Below, piece by piece: positions 1-12,300 of a stretch of 64,000 nucleotides of DNA (the stretch's first letter is position 1; the number at the start of each line of letters is the position of its first letter). The stretch is taken from NCBI GenBank assembly GCA_012934845.2, contig WNNJ02002841.1, positions 1 to 64,000 of the forward strand. Direction: 5' to 3'. Position numbers and translations under genes: made by a program. Under the pieces are notes generated by a model, which saw only the letters and a list, made by a program, of their open reading frames with translations, ran no database searches and was not told where the DNA came from. Origin of the DNA: Pomphorhynchus laevis (lineage: Eukaryota > Acanthocephala > Palaeacanthocephala > Echinorhynchida > Pomphorhynchidae).

Positions 1-244
1 TAAATAATATAATATAATATTAATTATTATAATATTACTTTATTATATACAAGTTAATTAATTATATTATTTCTAATATTATATTTATTAAGCATATATT
101 GACGTCTTTAATCGAAAAGCATCAAAATTAGATTTTAATGCTTTTAAAGCATTAAAATATTATATTTAGTAAGGGTTGTTCATCCAAACATTGGATTCTT
201 AATATCGTCGAGCGCATGTTTATTATGAATTTAAAAATAATTAC
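1..244. other. Intron of the sacsin-like gene, AT-rich
   Basis: This is the start of the intron after the exon ending at 245. It is strongly AT-rich and no exon could be recognised before the window edge. Confidence 0.5.
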
Positions 245-1897
245 CTGCGAATTTGCTTGATCTGACCACATTAAGGGCTTCAGCTGACAGATATTGATTG
301 CAAATGATACGATCTCGGAATTTGTTAAAAAGCGGCAAATGTTGGTGATCCAAGAGAAATATCTTCTTAATGTCAGACGAAGATGACAGTGATTGAAAAG
401 AGATAAAAGTATTATTGGTAAGTGGAAGTAATTGCAGATTTTGTACAGCTTTAGCCGGGTGTTTCGCATTTTGTAAAATATAATCTAAGAGCATAAGACG
501 ACTAGAGCTGTCTAACGTATTTAGGGAATTGACATTCTGCTGTTTTATCATGCTACACAACACATCAGCATCGTTTACCATCTGTGTCCGATTGCCATTA
601 GTTAATATATGACTATAGAGACCAGCGGTTATGTTGTCAGGCACGTCTACTACTGGTACATTACATGATTTCAGAATACTGTGAATAAGTTCACGCAATT
701 TAATCGGCTTTATGCAGTTTACAATCAGCATGTCATCAACAGCTACAAATCCCCAGCCTTCGGTTTCACTGAAAAATATCTCGTATTTTACGATATCAGC
801 CCATATTTCATTCGCAATGCAAGCCAAAGGTCCATCGATTTCATTATTCTCTGGAATCAATGAGTACAAAATAGAAATGTACTTGTTTAATAGGGGAGTT
901 GTTGATAGATTTTTAAATGCTGAAGATGATGTGCCAGGCTGAACGGATAACTTCTCAGTTGCTGATTTAAAACAGTGTTTTCGAAACACATTGACAAGTT
1001 CTCGGCAAAGGAAAGAGTAAATTTTAGGAAATTGGACTGTTGCCAAAGCAGACTGAATAGGAAAATGATTGAATTTATAAATTAGATCTTCACAACGTTC
1101 ATCGGTAACGAGACAGCAAATAATGTTCCGTCTATTAAAGTAAAATTCGCGACAAATACTGTTGGGCTTATAGCTGGCATGTTTTCTTACAGGTTTTAAA
1201 GATTGATCTTCGTGGCATTTCTCACTGTCTTCAATCTGATGTAAAGGCATCACCAAATACAAAGTAGATGTTGTAATCATTTGCTCAGTAGATAATGATG
1301 ATTCATTCTGAGCACAGCGAGCACATAGAATCCAATCTTTCTTTTGATAGACTCCACCATTAGATGAACATGTGACTCGTAATATAGCTAAGCCATAAGC
1401 TGGTAAATCGTTGTTTACAACAGCGCCGTCAATAATGGCGTAGAGAAGTTTACGCATACTTGGTTGGTTAGTTCCAAGCGATTGGTTGGATAATTCAAAG
1501 GAGAACAACTGCTCATGTGCGCGGCCAGATGGTTCGATTGTTTTAAAGGCACTAATACTGGTGATATTCTGACAGAACAGCAGGCAAAGCTCAGCGATAG
1601 AATTCGAGAAATCAATAGCTTTATTCACAATATTATCTGAAGTGAATAGCTCATTTGTTAAGCTCTCTGTGTGTACACTGGACCTTATAGGAAGCCTTAT
1701 CATAGTTCCTTGATTGGATGAAGTCATCCCTATTAGCGGCCCATCAAACAATGGGGCGAACTGATCTGATAAAAGACGTGCCTCTGTTATATCGTTATTA
1801 AGATCGAAAAAGGCAACAAATGCACGTTCTTCCATTGAAAGACGTTCGGAAGGATCGATAAAAGCGATTTTCTGACCACTTGCTATTACCGCAAAAT
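245..1897 (-). CDS. Sacsin-like gene, large exon 4
   Basis: A 1,653-bp open exon of about 551 codons. It starts after the acceptor TGTTTAG at 1898 and ends at GCAG/GTAATT (donor at 244). It opens with SDFAVIASGQKIAFIDP, goes through FDGPLIGMTSSNQGTMIRLP (the sacsin 'GTLFRLPLR' strand), and carries the helical region typical of sacsin repeats, with NLQLLPLTNNTFISF near the end (family LPLLPLADGxFxxF). There are no internal stops, so it looks functional. The small plus-strand ORFs between 681 and 942 are antisense shadows. Confidence 0.85.
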
Positions 1898-4800
1898 CTA
1901 AACACAAAGCAGGAACAAGGAAAATATTAAAAAGCCTAAAATTTGTTTATTTTTTACCTGATAATCGAAATATTGACAAAAAATTAGTATTATTATGAAT
2001 TTTATTTTTGCTAGTATCATCCTGAAAGCAGAATATGTCCTCCCACTGCTGATCTGTAAGAATACGATCAAAATAAGCGCATAAGGCGGGTCCCTAACAA
2101 ATAAGTGCACAGAATTTACGATAAAAATCAGATATTAAAAGGACAAACTAACAGAGATGACTGTATCATTTATTGAAAGTAATTTTGACGAGATCTTAGA
2201 AGTTTTTTTTTGCATTAGCGAAACAAACGGGCGATCACATAACCCATGCCACGCAGCGTCAAAGGAAAAACGTAATTTGGTAAGAAATCAATATTATCAT
2301 AGTATAACATAATTGACAAGCCAATATTAACATTATTATTGATGACAATAAAAATAAGTTGTATCGTGAAATCGTGAGGATTTATATAATAAAATCATTT
2401 ATTATCCAATTCAGGTTTATTTTTCAAAACATTATGCTATTCTGGTATTTTTACAATATCTGTAGTATATAATGTTTTGTTGCTCGATATAAATATTAAA
2501 ACTACTGTGCCTGAAATTATCAATAAATGGAAATCCAATATATTTATTTTCTCTGTCAGGGCCAAAAACATTTTTTAAATAGTGTTTTACATTATTATAT
2601 ATTTGTTCTTTAAATCTATAAAAATACTAAAAGCGAATTATATTCATAAATATCAGAAAAAATATTATGTCAAATAATAAAGCATGTATTAGATTAAACA
2701 TTTTGTAAATATACTGTAAACCAATGGTGTCAGACAAAAGTAAGACGGTTGGCCACATTTTAATTAATTTCAATCTCGCGGGCCGCATACCAAATGTGTT
2801 AGTAAAAACAATACATGCATTTGGACGACAATCATAAACGTTTAGATAGTAAATTTTAAAGCAATAAAAATTTGGTTTTGACAACCTAGATCTAAAAATG
2901 TTTTTATAAAGGTTCATTCATGAGAAAAGTTGTTCACAGAGATAGGTACTTCCAAACACGTATAAGACTTACAATCCAAATATATATATACTTGCACCTC
3001 TATACTTATCTTGCTTAACATTATTCTGAAAATGGAGTATTTTAAAAAAAATATTATTAAGGTAAAAATGTTATGTAGTTTCTAAATTGTAATAATTGTA
3101 TTCATAACAACTCAAAATGTTACAAATTGTAAACATATCAAACAAAATTACAAAAAAAATAAAATCTCACGGGCCGCATAAAATCCTCTCGTAGGCCGCA
3201 TGCGGCCCACGGCCGCGTGCTTGATGCATCTGCTGTAAAGCATTATTTTGTATTGTTTTTATTCTATTTATTTCGTATATGTTTCGGTACTTCTTTCTAT
3301 TGACGTTTTATATATTTTTTATTGTTTTGTAAATTTAAAAGATGTGATGTGAAATAATACAATATATTGAATTCACGTTGCATACATTAAAGAATTCAAT
3401 TGTTCGTTTTTTACAACTCATCGAATTCAAAATTTACGATGATTTTGTTTTATTATTTATTTTATTTTTGTTTTCCTTTATTCTATTTGAAACTTATTTT
3501 GTTCTTTCTATTAATATCTGTATTTGTTCTATTGTTTTGTGACTTCAACAGTTGCCGATGTGCTAAAAATTCAAAATCCTGAATTCATTTTACACAATGC
3601 TCAATAACCTAATTGTATATTTTATTGAAAAGTAGCCGAACTCAACATATACGTCACTGGCTCGAAGTAACAATGAAATCTAAATTATAAAAAATCTTAA
3701 GATTAAAATATTTATATATTTATGTTTATACATGACAAAATACGTAAACTCAATTAGCTGATTTGATAGATTAATGTGATACCATTTATACAATTAATTT
3801 GATTAATTTTTTTCGTTCCACCATCTCAAATTGCATTTTGATTAATGATTATATTGATATATCTTAATTGATCTTTATAATTTCTGATATTCATCTATTT
3901 CGGCAGATAGCATAGGAGTTCTTTCCGATGACCATTAATCATATTTCGGATACTTCGTATATTATTTATTAATCAATTTATTAAAATTGAATTTTAAAAC
4001 CATATAATATTAAATATAATACATATAATAATGAAATTTTAAGAATGGGAGATAATAGTAGTCCAATTACAGCTGACTTATTTTTAAGCTTTATAGAATA
4101 TAAATTGTTAATAACTGTGTAAAAAATAAATCTAAATTATATAAATATATGAAATAAATGTTTCGATATATTGATGATATCTGTGTATTTAATTCTAATA
4201 ATTTTTATTCAATTAGCTACCAAATTTATCCAGATAGCGTTATTCTTAATAAAATCAATATTAATGATAAAGAAGGTGTATATCTAGATATGAACATTAA
4301 ATTAACATTAACTAAAACTACTATTAATTTATATCGTAAAGATGACATATTTAAATTTACAAAGAAACATATTTTTGCATGAGCATTCATACATACCATA
4401 TAATATAAAATATAATACATTAAATAATGAAATTTTAAGAATTTAAAATTAAACAGAAAATTGTATATATAAACCAACAAAATATTATTCAAAATGTAAA
4501 CTTGTAAGCAGAATTTTATTAGTTAATAATATACTCTGCGTTAATAATATAATATAGTATAAGTTATATTAGCGTAAGATAAACTATATAATCAAATTTA
4601 ATTAGAATAAATGTATCATCAACATATACTCAGCTCCACAGCTATGTTGTGAGAGGAATAGATCCCTAAACCTGATAACAGCACAGTTCCTCCTGATGAC
4701 TCTAATGTTAATTCTGATGCATCATATATTATTTATTAATCAATTTATGAAAAATTGTATTTCAAAAAATTCATACTTCATTGAAATCTAAATTATAAAA

Positions 4801-5591
4801 AATCTAAAAATCAAAATATATTTTAGATGTACAAAGTCTGTACAAAAATACATTTTTGTACAAAGTCTGTACAAAATACATACTTTGTTAATTGAATTAT
4901 CAAAATGTGATTTATTTTTAATAGATCCCACTGAATACAGCACAAATTTAAATGCATTATGTCGTATAGCGTGTACCCGCTATGTTAATGTAGTAAACAT
5001 CAGGCAGCGTTACCTCGTATATTTAGCTAATCGTATACTTAGTTGATGGATAATAAAGTTTTATAAAGAATCTTACTTGATATCGTCTGTATGATTGATT
5101 AATTAAAGAATTTGATTCGTAAATTTTCTCATTGAGCAAAAACTTTACGGAATTGGAACCTATCGAATCACCATAGTTTATTATTGCCTGGTAAAACGCT
5201 TTCCAAAAATAAATTTATAAATGTACGAATGTAAACCTGGAAAATGTCATCTGTTTCTGGAACAGGCCGTAATAATGCTCGAAACACATCACGAATTCGA
5301 ACAGAAGGGCTGCTGACAACTTGCATTTGAGCGTACTGGATATTGGATTCGTCCTGTGTTGGTAAAGCTTTCATTTTAAAGCTTCTTGGTGAACCGTCGT
5401 CAATAGCAGTATTTGAATTGGATTGATGGATTGTATCTTGTTGAATTTTATTGGGTTCTAGAAGATATACTGTGTTGTAGCAGTCCTGCACAGTTTGGCC
5501 TAAAAAGACAGAATTACCAAATATGTCACTTGTATTGACAGCACATTTGAGGTCGAAAGTTGTGTGTAAAATCGGCATTAATAGCCTAGGG
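245..5591 (-). CDS. Sacsin-like protein, partial, four exons
   Basis: Exons 5591-5237, 5187-5077, 2093-1958 and 1897-245 join in frame (phases 0, 0, 1) with GT-AG introns of 49, 2983 and 60 nt. The product covers one sacsin repeat, an HSP90-like N-terminal (Bergerat) fold plus the helical region after it. Seen in order: RIRDVFRALLRPVPETDDIF (family pattern RIRxILRxYPDGxxIFKELI), AIINYGDSIGSNSVKFLL where the family has ELIQNADDAGATEVKFLL, then YQ joined to GPALCAYFDRILTDQQWEDI, SDFAVIASGQKIAFIDP, and GTMIRLPIR. The catalytic Glu and NADD motif are altered (A, NYGD) and the GxGFNSVY box is missing (NFLSIFRLSD instead), so ATP binding is doubtful. Sacsins are large cytosolic chaperone-like proteins; the substrate here is unknown. 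A GT donor at 244/243 shows the gene continues off the left edge. The 5' start is not certain: an acceptor at 5592 or an initiator ATG at 5578 are both possible. Confidence 0.82.
1958..2093 (-). CDS. Sacsin-like gene, exon 3
   Basis: 136 bp, phase 0 in and phase 1 out. It encodes GPALCAYFDRILTDQQWEDI and a short Lys/Asn-rich segment ending LSIFRLS. The GPALxxxND...WExI block is a hallmark of sacsin repeats. The acceptor is TTTGTTAG/GGA and the donor CAG/GTAAAA. The exon is too short to show as a long ORF and stops flank it, which supports splicing over read-through. Confidence 0.78.
2722..3232. mobile_element. hAT-type non-autonomous element (MITE)
   Basis: 511 bp, non-coding. The ends are CAATGGTGTCAGAC and, reversed, CAGATGCATCAAGCACGCGG, which resemble the CAG(T/G)GGTGTCAAAC ends of hAT elements. 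Both subterminal regions carry the GGGCCGCAT / GGCCGCATGCGGCC motifs common in this type of element, standing out in AT-rich surroundings. The flanks CTGTAAAC (2714-2721) and CTGTAAAG (3233-3240) form an 8-bp target duplication with one mismatch. It sits in an intron of the sacsin-like gene. Confidence 0.7.
3640..3995. repeat. Dispersed AT-rich repeat, R1-related fragments
   Basis: Contains AAAATACGTAAACTCA followed by AGCTGATTTGAT near 3735-3770, and ATTATTTATTAATCAATTTA near 3960. Both blocks recur in the same order in other copies (16.98, 17.46, 18.11, 21.93 kb; reversed at 28.6 and 36.0 kb). Confidence 0.5.
4000..4482 (+). pseudogene. Reverse-transcriptase fragment of YIDD type
   Basis: The plus strand reads MGDNSSPITADLFLSFIEYK (about 4047-4110), then FRYIDDICVFN (4158-4190) and IYPDSVILNK...GVYLDMNIK. 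These are RT motifs 4 and 5 (YIDD catalytic box) of a lineage whose members read GIPMGTNCAPLLADLFLYxYE...RYIDD...YLDL. The region has stops and frameshifts and no upstream RT motifs, so it is a dead fragment. A ~45-bp sequence (about 4000-4047) recurs at 4396-4442, flanking the piece as a direct repeat. It lies in intron 2 of the sacsin-like gene. Confidence 0.6.
4620..4780 (+). repeat. R1 dispersed repeat copy (hairpin family)
   Basis: Has the R1 core: CAGCTATGTTGTG, then AAACCTGATAACAGCACAG and TTCCTCCTGATGA, followed by ATTATTTATTAATCAATTTA. The same order of blocks is found at 16.8, 17.4, 28.8 (reversed) and 35.6 kb (reversed). Confidence 0.55.
5077..5187 (-). CDS. Sacsin-like gene, exon 2
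   Basis: 111 bp, exactly 37 codons, phase 0 at both ends. Acceptor TTTTACCAG, donor CAA/GTAAGA. It encodes AIINYGDSIGSNSVKFLL and ends YRRYQ, which fits directly before GPALC of the next exon, as in other sacsins (xxYQGPAL). The family NADDAG box reads NYGDSI here. Confidence 0.75.
5237..5591 (-). CDS. Sacsin-like gene, exon 1 of this window
   Basis: About 118 codons, from PRLLMPILHTTFDLKCAVNT to PVPETDDIFQ, ending at the donor CAG/GTTTAC. The C-terminal RIRDVFRALL...DDIF matches the first helix of a sacsin HSP90-like domain. The N-terminal 80 residues, with a Ser/Gln/Asn-rich stretch, are not recognised. The upstream limit is uncertain: an acceptor TTTGTAG at 5592 is proposed, but initiation at Met 5578 is possible. 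Confidence 0.65.
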
Positions 5592-8500
5592 CTACAAATG
5601 TATTCATTACGTTTACACGTTAGCAGTCAAATCAGTCGTAATAATAGCATATCGAAAGATAAAAATGGTATGTGTAAACTGATCTTCTAACAGTAAAATT
5701 CCAAGCACATTTATTTTAGAAAATTTCATTATTGAGAAAAGTATTAGCATTCGATAGATTTTATCGTTTTATTTTGGAATTTCGTTTAACACACAATAAG
5801 TACACATATATTGATTGATAACGTACTGTTGCATTGCACCACCTTCGCGGTGGGCATTTTTAAAAGTATGAAAAACTTACAATAGAAAAATTACGTGTAC
5901 ATCGGTATTTTAGGCGCCTTATATAAATTCAGACAAAATGGCTAAATATACGAATGGAATAAGGGTATTAATTTCAAAAAACTATAGTGTTTAACAATGG
6001 CTTTGAGTAATTTTATTATTTAGAGCAATTTATAAACGGTTATATAAGTATTTTAATATAATTTCTTACAAAACGTCGATATCACGAGGTTTATTTTTTA
6101 AATTTTTGAAATCTCAAAATTTGTATGGTATAATTTACTATTTTAATGGGTAAATCGATAACTCCAATAACTGCATTAGGGTCAACTACTTTTATTATTG
6201 TGTGAAAATAATATTGTAATTAACAATATTATTGTAATTAACAAGGTTGTTATATAATTAACAACCTTGATATTTATAATAATTAAAAATAATCAAATAT
6301 AATATAATTACAATATTAATTATAATTACATATAATATAATTAAATATAATATAATATTTAATTATATATTAAACATATTTAATATTATTATAATATAAT
6401 AATATTAAATATATTATTCAATAATTAAGTTATTATGTCAAAGGAAACTAGTATTAACTGAACCGTTTATTGCTTCTGTAAAATTATTAGTTAGTGAAAA
6501 AAAACATTAAAAGCAGATGCTAATTTTGCTTTTAAATATTTAATTTTGCTTTTATGCTAATTTTGTAAGTGCGATAATATTACGAAAGCTTTAAGCTAAC
6601 GAAAATACTATTTTATCGTGCAGGAAATATAATTAAATAATTGATGCCGTAATAAAATGAAAAATTCGTAAGTTTAATTATTTAACAGATAATTGTGACT
6701 CTTCAAATAAAACAGACCTTACAGAATTGTTAGAGACATAACAGAATTGTGTACAAAGATTTAAATACCAACTGAAAAACAAAATTTAAATATATTTATT
6801 AAAAAGTTAGCAGTGCCAATCCCATTGATAAGCTATACTTACTTTAACTAGAAGTGATCTGCTTGTATTTTTTTACATGCAGTGTGAATGATAGATGCAC
6901 AAAAAGTGCGGTCAAAACTGTTTTACAAAATTGATTTCAAATGCATATCATGCGAAACTGCTTACTGGAAGGTTAAGCATAGGTGTAAGCGAGTAAATAT
7001 CAGTTATGCTAATTTAGAATTTAATAAAATAAATGCCTTAATTAAAATTTACTTTTGTGTTACATTTAAACGCGAAAAAACGTTGATTAACTAACACTAT
7101 TATTTTTGAAATTTGATTTATACAACATTATAAACTCGACGACTCTAGTGTAAGCATATAAAATTCAAAAATTTTTGTAAAACGTTGCAGTTTTGGTTAA
7201 TAGCAAATTATATTCTTAAATATATTCGCGTAAAATGTAATAATTACAATTATTACATGTAAAATTGCGCAGCAATGATATTGTGAAACCTTTATTTATA
7301 TTATAAAATGTGTTGGCGTATACGAGTCAGGTAGAAATACGATGCAAATGCGCATTAATATTTTCGAATTATAATATATTTACAATACTATATTAATCAT
7401 TAATATGTTATCAATATTTAATTAAATTTAGAATTTGGGATTAAAAACATTATTATATTTTTATTTCGCCAGTATATAAGAATATTAATATATTTTTCAA
7501 TACATTAATATTCATATTTATAATTATTATCTAAATAATTAAAAATAATTGTATTAATTACAATTAATGTAAATATAACGTTATATTAACTTTATATAAA
7601 TATAAATTAAATAATCATATTATTTATTAAATATTTTATTCATTATTTTAAATTTATATAAAATAGGTAGACTCTGTTAGCTGATCTGATTTATATTCAT
7701 ATATTGGATAGTTTTACTGGAACGAATAAGTAAACATTCCTTTTTATTTAAAAAATATAATATTTCGATAGCACCTGCTATCATAATCACAATTACAATT
7801 AAATGTTCACAAAATTTTGATTTTAAGCGTTTATGCAAAAATACAATGCTGATGTTCACATCATTTCTACTTAAAGAGAAAAATAAAATATAAAAATATA
7901 TTTAATTTATGTATTAAATATCAAAAATTATATAATATATTTTATTTTCAAATTACATCATCAGGCAAAAATGTAACATATTTGTTAATGATTGTTCATG
8001 AAAAATACGATTTGTTTATTTAATTTGATCGTGATTTTGATCGATTCTTAAAATTTTATTTGAAAAAAATTGAATTATATTTTTCAAATGATGCAAAAAA
8101 TAACCAGCGAAACACAAAAATAAATTTATGTTTTGTTAATCTCGCTCAAAAATTTAAAATTTAGTAAACATATCAAAATCATTTTAACGTTATCGCTTTA
8201 TAATTTATTAGGTCGATACGACGAATTCACATGGCAGGAAAAAATGTGGTGAGCACAAGTATATAAAGTTATTTTAATTAATTCGCAATTATGTTTACTT
8301 CAGAAAGGGAATAATTAAGTATGCATCTCTTAATTTTACTGTATCGTTATATTTAAGCTGCAAGTTTCATTTTTAAATAACATTCGAGGGTTTAAAACAA
8401 AAAGTCTGCATACAACATTTATCAAAAAACATTACCAATTTCTTGTTATGATATTTACTGATTCATTTAATTTTTAAGTACAAAATCGACAAAAATATCA

Positions 8501-9008
8501 AAAAGACAAATTTTAGGTGCTTTCAACTTTATTCAGAAGAAACTTATTCTTTTAAAAATATGCATTTATTTTATTGATATCATTTATTTCTTCGAGCAAT
8601 GCACGAAAATTTAATGCTCAAACTTTATATTTCATCAACATGAGAAAGCTATCTGTTAAAACGATAAATAATTTGGCTGATCCGCCGTAAAACATAATTG
8701 TACCTACTGAAAAGTTGTATATTTTGATAAGCTTTTTATCAGATTAACGAAAAGAACCAAAAAAATGAGAGGAAATTTTGCCACACTTGACAAAACCTGA
8801 AATCATGCCTTAAATCAAACGTTATCTTTTATTACTTAGCGTTATTTCATCGAATATTCGTAAAAAAGCAAACATAAACAGACAAAATCAATACTCGAAC
8901 AAGTAGAATTCTACGAAAGCTTTTATTAGACCTAGGTGCAGCTACTAACAGTTTGGACACGGTAAAATTAAAGTTACTAATTTCGGACAGTTTCGCCGTT
9001 TCAAATAT
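5592..9008. other. Gene-poor AT-rich DNA
   Basis: No convincing exon. 6210-6430 is low-complexity TAATAT sequence with short repeats. A hammerhead-like hairpin motif lies at 7761-7790, minus strand. Short ORFs at 6888-7094 and 7677-7859 match nothing I recognise. Confidence 0.4.
7740..7880 (-). repeat. R2 repeat copy with hammerhead-like hairpin
   Basis: The minus strand reads GTGATTATGATAGCAGGTGC followed by TATCGAAATA: a 6-bp hairpin next to GAAA. The adjoining sequence (AAATGTTCACAAAATTTTGA, TTTATGCAAAAA, CATTTCTACTTAAA) matches the copy at 28.95-29.09 kb in the same order. Confidence 0.5.
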
Positions 9009-9350
9009 CAAAAGTGTCTTCATTAAAAGCGACTTGATATTTTAATCAGTCGAACGAATTCTAAATCAGCAGTAAAATCTTTTAACGAAACTATTAGATA
9101 ATTTATAACGAATTGGAGGTCAAGTTTTCAAACTTAGCTCGAGTTTTCGAACTTGGGCTAGGGAGTAGTTGTAATATATAAAAGTTATCTGTGAAATAAA
9201 CAGACTGAGTATTACGGAAGAATCTATTGCCGAGATTCGGTTTTAAAAACCGGAAGATTGTATATTGACAAACCAAAAGTGTCTTCATTAAAAGCGACTT
9301 GATATTTTAATCAGTCGAACGAATTCTAAATCAGCAGTAAAATCTTTTAA
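9009..9350 (+). repeat. 77-bp direct repeat, 265-bp offset
   Basis: The segment 9009-9085 (starting CAAAAGTGTCTTCATTAAAA) is repeated without visible change at 9274-9350. A second shared block, AAAAGTTATCTGTGAAATAA, follows at about 9179 and 9380. This looks like a local duplication; no coding content. Confidence 0.7.
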
Positions 9351-12300
9351 AAGATTTTAAAAGTTAAAATAAAAGTTATAAAAGTTATCTGTGAAATAAA
9401 CAGACTCTAACTAATCCACAGTTGTGGATAACAGCGACAATGCTATAAGTTTATAATAGGAAGATACCAAATTAGATATTACGTTTTGTTTAAATGCACA
9501 AATGCTTTAATTGCATTTTGTTTTAAATGTGGTATGACAGATAGAAAATTCAACCGCATTTACAGTAAAATAATGTTTCCGATAGGATATACTTCATATG
9601 TACTGACTACGGTTCACTGATCGCAACTGAGAGGTGAATGGAATTATCAGAAAGTCGAATATTTATTTGGAAGGTATCAAGGCTCACATAAGAACAAACT
9701 GGACAGATCTCAAAACGCTTGGACGTTCTCTTGTTAGATTTGAGAATTTACCTTCCTGGTTAAGTTACTTGTCTAAAATCTAATAAATCATAATAGTCTA
9801 AGAGATCATATAATTAAATATATTTTAGATTATACAAATATATTGTTTAGTCGTAATTTAACTTGTCTATTGAATAAAATGAAGTAAATTGTATTTAATA
9901 CAAACAAAAATATTTCTAACAAAATTCAATAAAACAGTTACTAGAATAATAATTCGGCTATTAATTGAATAAAACATAGGAGAATTATCACATCAATTTT
10001 TGCTATTAATTTGTCGTTCAGTATTGAATTGCAATTAATAAGATTAAACTAATTAAATAAATGCAAGTTAATTAATTATGTATAAATCATTAAATCAGTT
10101 ACTATAATCTAATTCATCATTTTTTCAAATTTTTGATATAAAATTTTAGATTAAAATTGAATTTAATGTTAAACAAATCTTTTGGAATATACAGACGTAT
10201 GTATTTAAATTAAAATATATTTATGTATTAAGGTTTAAATATTGATAAATGTAAATACACATGTATAAATACATAAATATATATTAAATTGAATATATAA
10301 ACATATATTTATATAAACATTATATTATATAATAAATACATATTAAGTTGTAATTGTATATATTTTATATATTTGTTATATTCAAATATAATCCAAATAT
10401 ATAAAATATAAATATCAGAGATACATGGCATAGAGCGTTACACTGACTGCGTGGAAATAAATATGAATATATAAATAAATGTATTCAAAGTTATAGATAT
10501 ATTCTAATATCTTAAATTTATACAAAACGATTAATACTTCAAACAGTGAAACCGTTTGCTTGAAAATCATTTGATTCATGTTCTTTATTAAATAATTTAT
10601 AAATATTATTCTTTATCAAAATAAAAAGTGTACAATTTTCAATGCTTTGGAATCTACAAATAGCAATTTAATTTAAATATTAATTTAAATTGAAAAGCCG
10701 GAGACAAGGTACAGATCAAACAATTTTATCGGAAAGTGATAACGAGTTAGCATTAAACTCGATAAGGATACTAATCTTAATATATCTTGTATCGTTTTCA
10801 ATGTTCTGAAAATGCAAGTTATGATGAAATACACTTTAGTTAAAGAAAAATTGAACTCCTGGATATTCGTTTTAGTCTATTTTTACCTGGAGAATTCGAA
10901 TAACTGACCATAACTTTAAACTTTTACATTGTGAGTGCGGAATAAAAATAATTTACAATTTTATTAATATAATGAAACGTTAAGCTTTCAATGCACAAGT
11001 AAGCACACTCTGTATTGATATTATGTGAACACGAAATATTAGTAAAATATCATGGTAGATTTGTGCTTTACAGACTATAATCTACTTAATGTGTAGCAAA
11101 TGCTCTTTGTCAATCTAATGCAAAACAAAATGTTACTCTTTTTAACCTTATACAATGACAAAAATATTAATGCCGAAAAGCTTCAACACCCGCAGAGAGT
11201 ATAATATGATGAACTAAATTGTTTATTTATCACTATCCACCTTTTTTACTAGTTTTAATTGTCCTGACAATGACAAAAAAGATCAAGATTATTATTGAAC
11301 TGATATTAACACATTTTAAAGCTACATTTTATAATAAGATATCAAATCTAACACGTAAAATATGTTTTTACAATTAAAGTGATAGGAAGATTACAATGCA
11401 TAAGATTTACATCAATTATGTCACAAGCAAAACTTTTTAACGAAACATAATTGAAATTTGTACAAATAAATTTGAATTATCTATTTATATATATTTCTAT
11501 TTTGCTACATTCATTCTTTACATATAAAATAATTATATGAAACGTCACATTTGATTTGAATAAGTGTATCTCAAATGTCTAGGGATTCAGGAGCAAATTA
11601 TTACATTCTAAGATAAAATATAATAATGTAATCTAAATAATATAGTTTTAAATATAAAAAATTAAAAATTCATATCAATTTGAATTATCTATTTATATAT
11701 ATTTCTATTTTCCTACATTCATTCTTTACATATAAAATAATTATATAAAAACATTTGATTGTAAATAAGTCTAAAATATTTGGATCAGTGTATCTTATAT
11801 GTCCAGGGTTTCAGCAAAACTTTACGTTGCTAAGAACGACGGTTTTGAATAGATTTTTAGTAATATGATACCGCATTAAGGTTACGTAAGCAACAAAGAA
11901 TCAAAATATTTTTAATAGCCATTAGAACGCTAATGAATTCGTTTAACATATATCAGGCCTAAAGATTTTTGTTTATAAAAATAGTAATTCGATGATATCA
12001 CTGGTAAAATTATATTTTAGAGTAAAAATACAACTGACTTAATCTTTCTTGAATTCATTGCATATAATATTTATTCTTATCCTTTATTTATAATTATGAT
12101 CTTTTGTAGCTATTTTTTAAGTAGAATTTTTCTTTTATTAAATACATTTATATACCCTATAATTTTATCATACCATAAAATGTTATATCATCGTTTATAT
12201 AAAAAAACTAGATTAATTTAATTTTCTTATGCTTGAAGGCGCAAGTTAACAACCTCATTGATTAGAATTACCTGTCAGACTCCTCTTCGCGATTATTTTC

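Larger units (their letters stand above)
2094..5076 (-). other. Large intron 2 of the sacsin-like gene
   Basis: 2,983 nt between donor CAA/GTAAGA at 5077 and acceptor TTTGTTAG at 2094, fifty times longer than the neighbouring introns. Its extra length is at least partly transposon-derived: a hAT MITE (2722-3232), a reverse-transcriptase fragment (about 4045-4480) and dispersed-repeat copies. A short plus-strand ORF from 2157 (about 55 codons, with a donor-like GTAAGAAAT) also occurs but has no support. Confidence 0.7.

Noticed and set aside
152-469. Minus-strand ORF of 105 codons in another frame
   Set aside because: Overlaps the sacsin-like exon out of frame and has no motif of its own.
681-942. 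Plus-strand ORFs of 60 and 76 codons
   Set aside because: Antisense to the large sacsin-like exon, which has clear family motifs.
2157-2330. Short plus-strand ORF with a donor-like GTAAGAAAT, and a minus-strand reading TKLRFSFDAAWHG that looks sacsin-like
   Set aside because: The sacsin chain is completed by the exon at 5187-5077 with proper splice sites and phase; this stretch has no matching acceptor and donor pair.
2627-2917. Minus-strand ORF of 96 codons
   Set aside because: Overlaps the left end of the hAT MITE and reads low-complexity AT-rich sequence.
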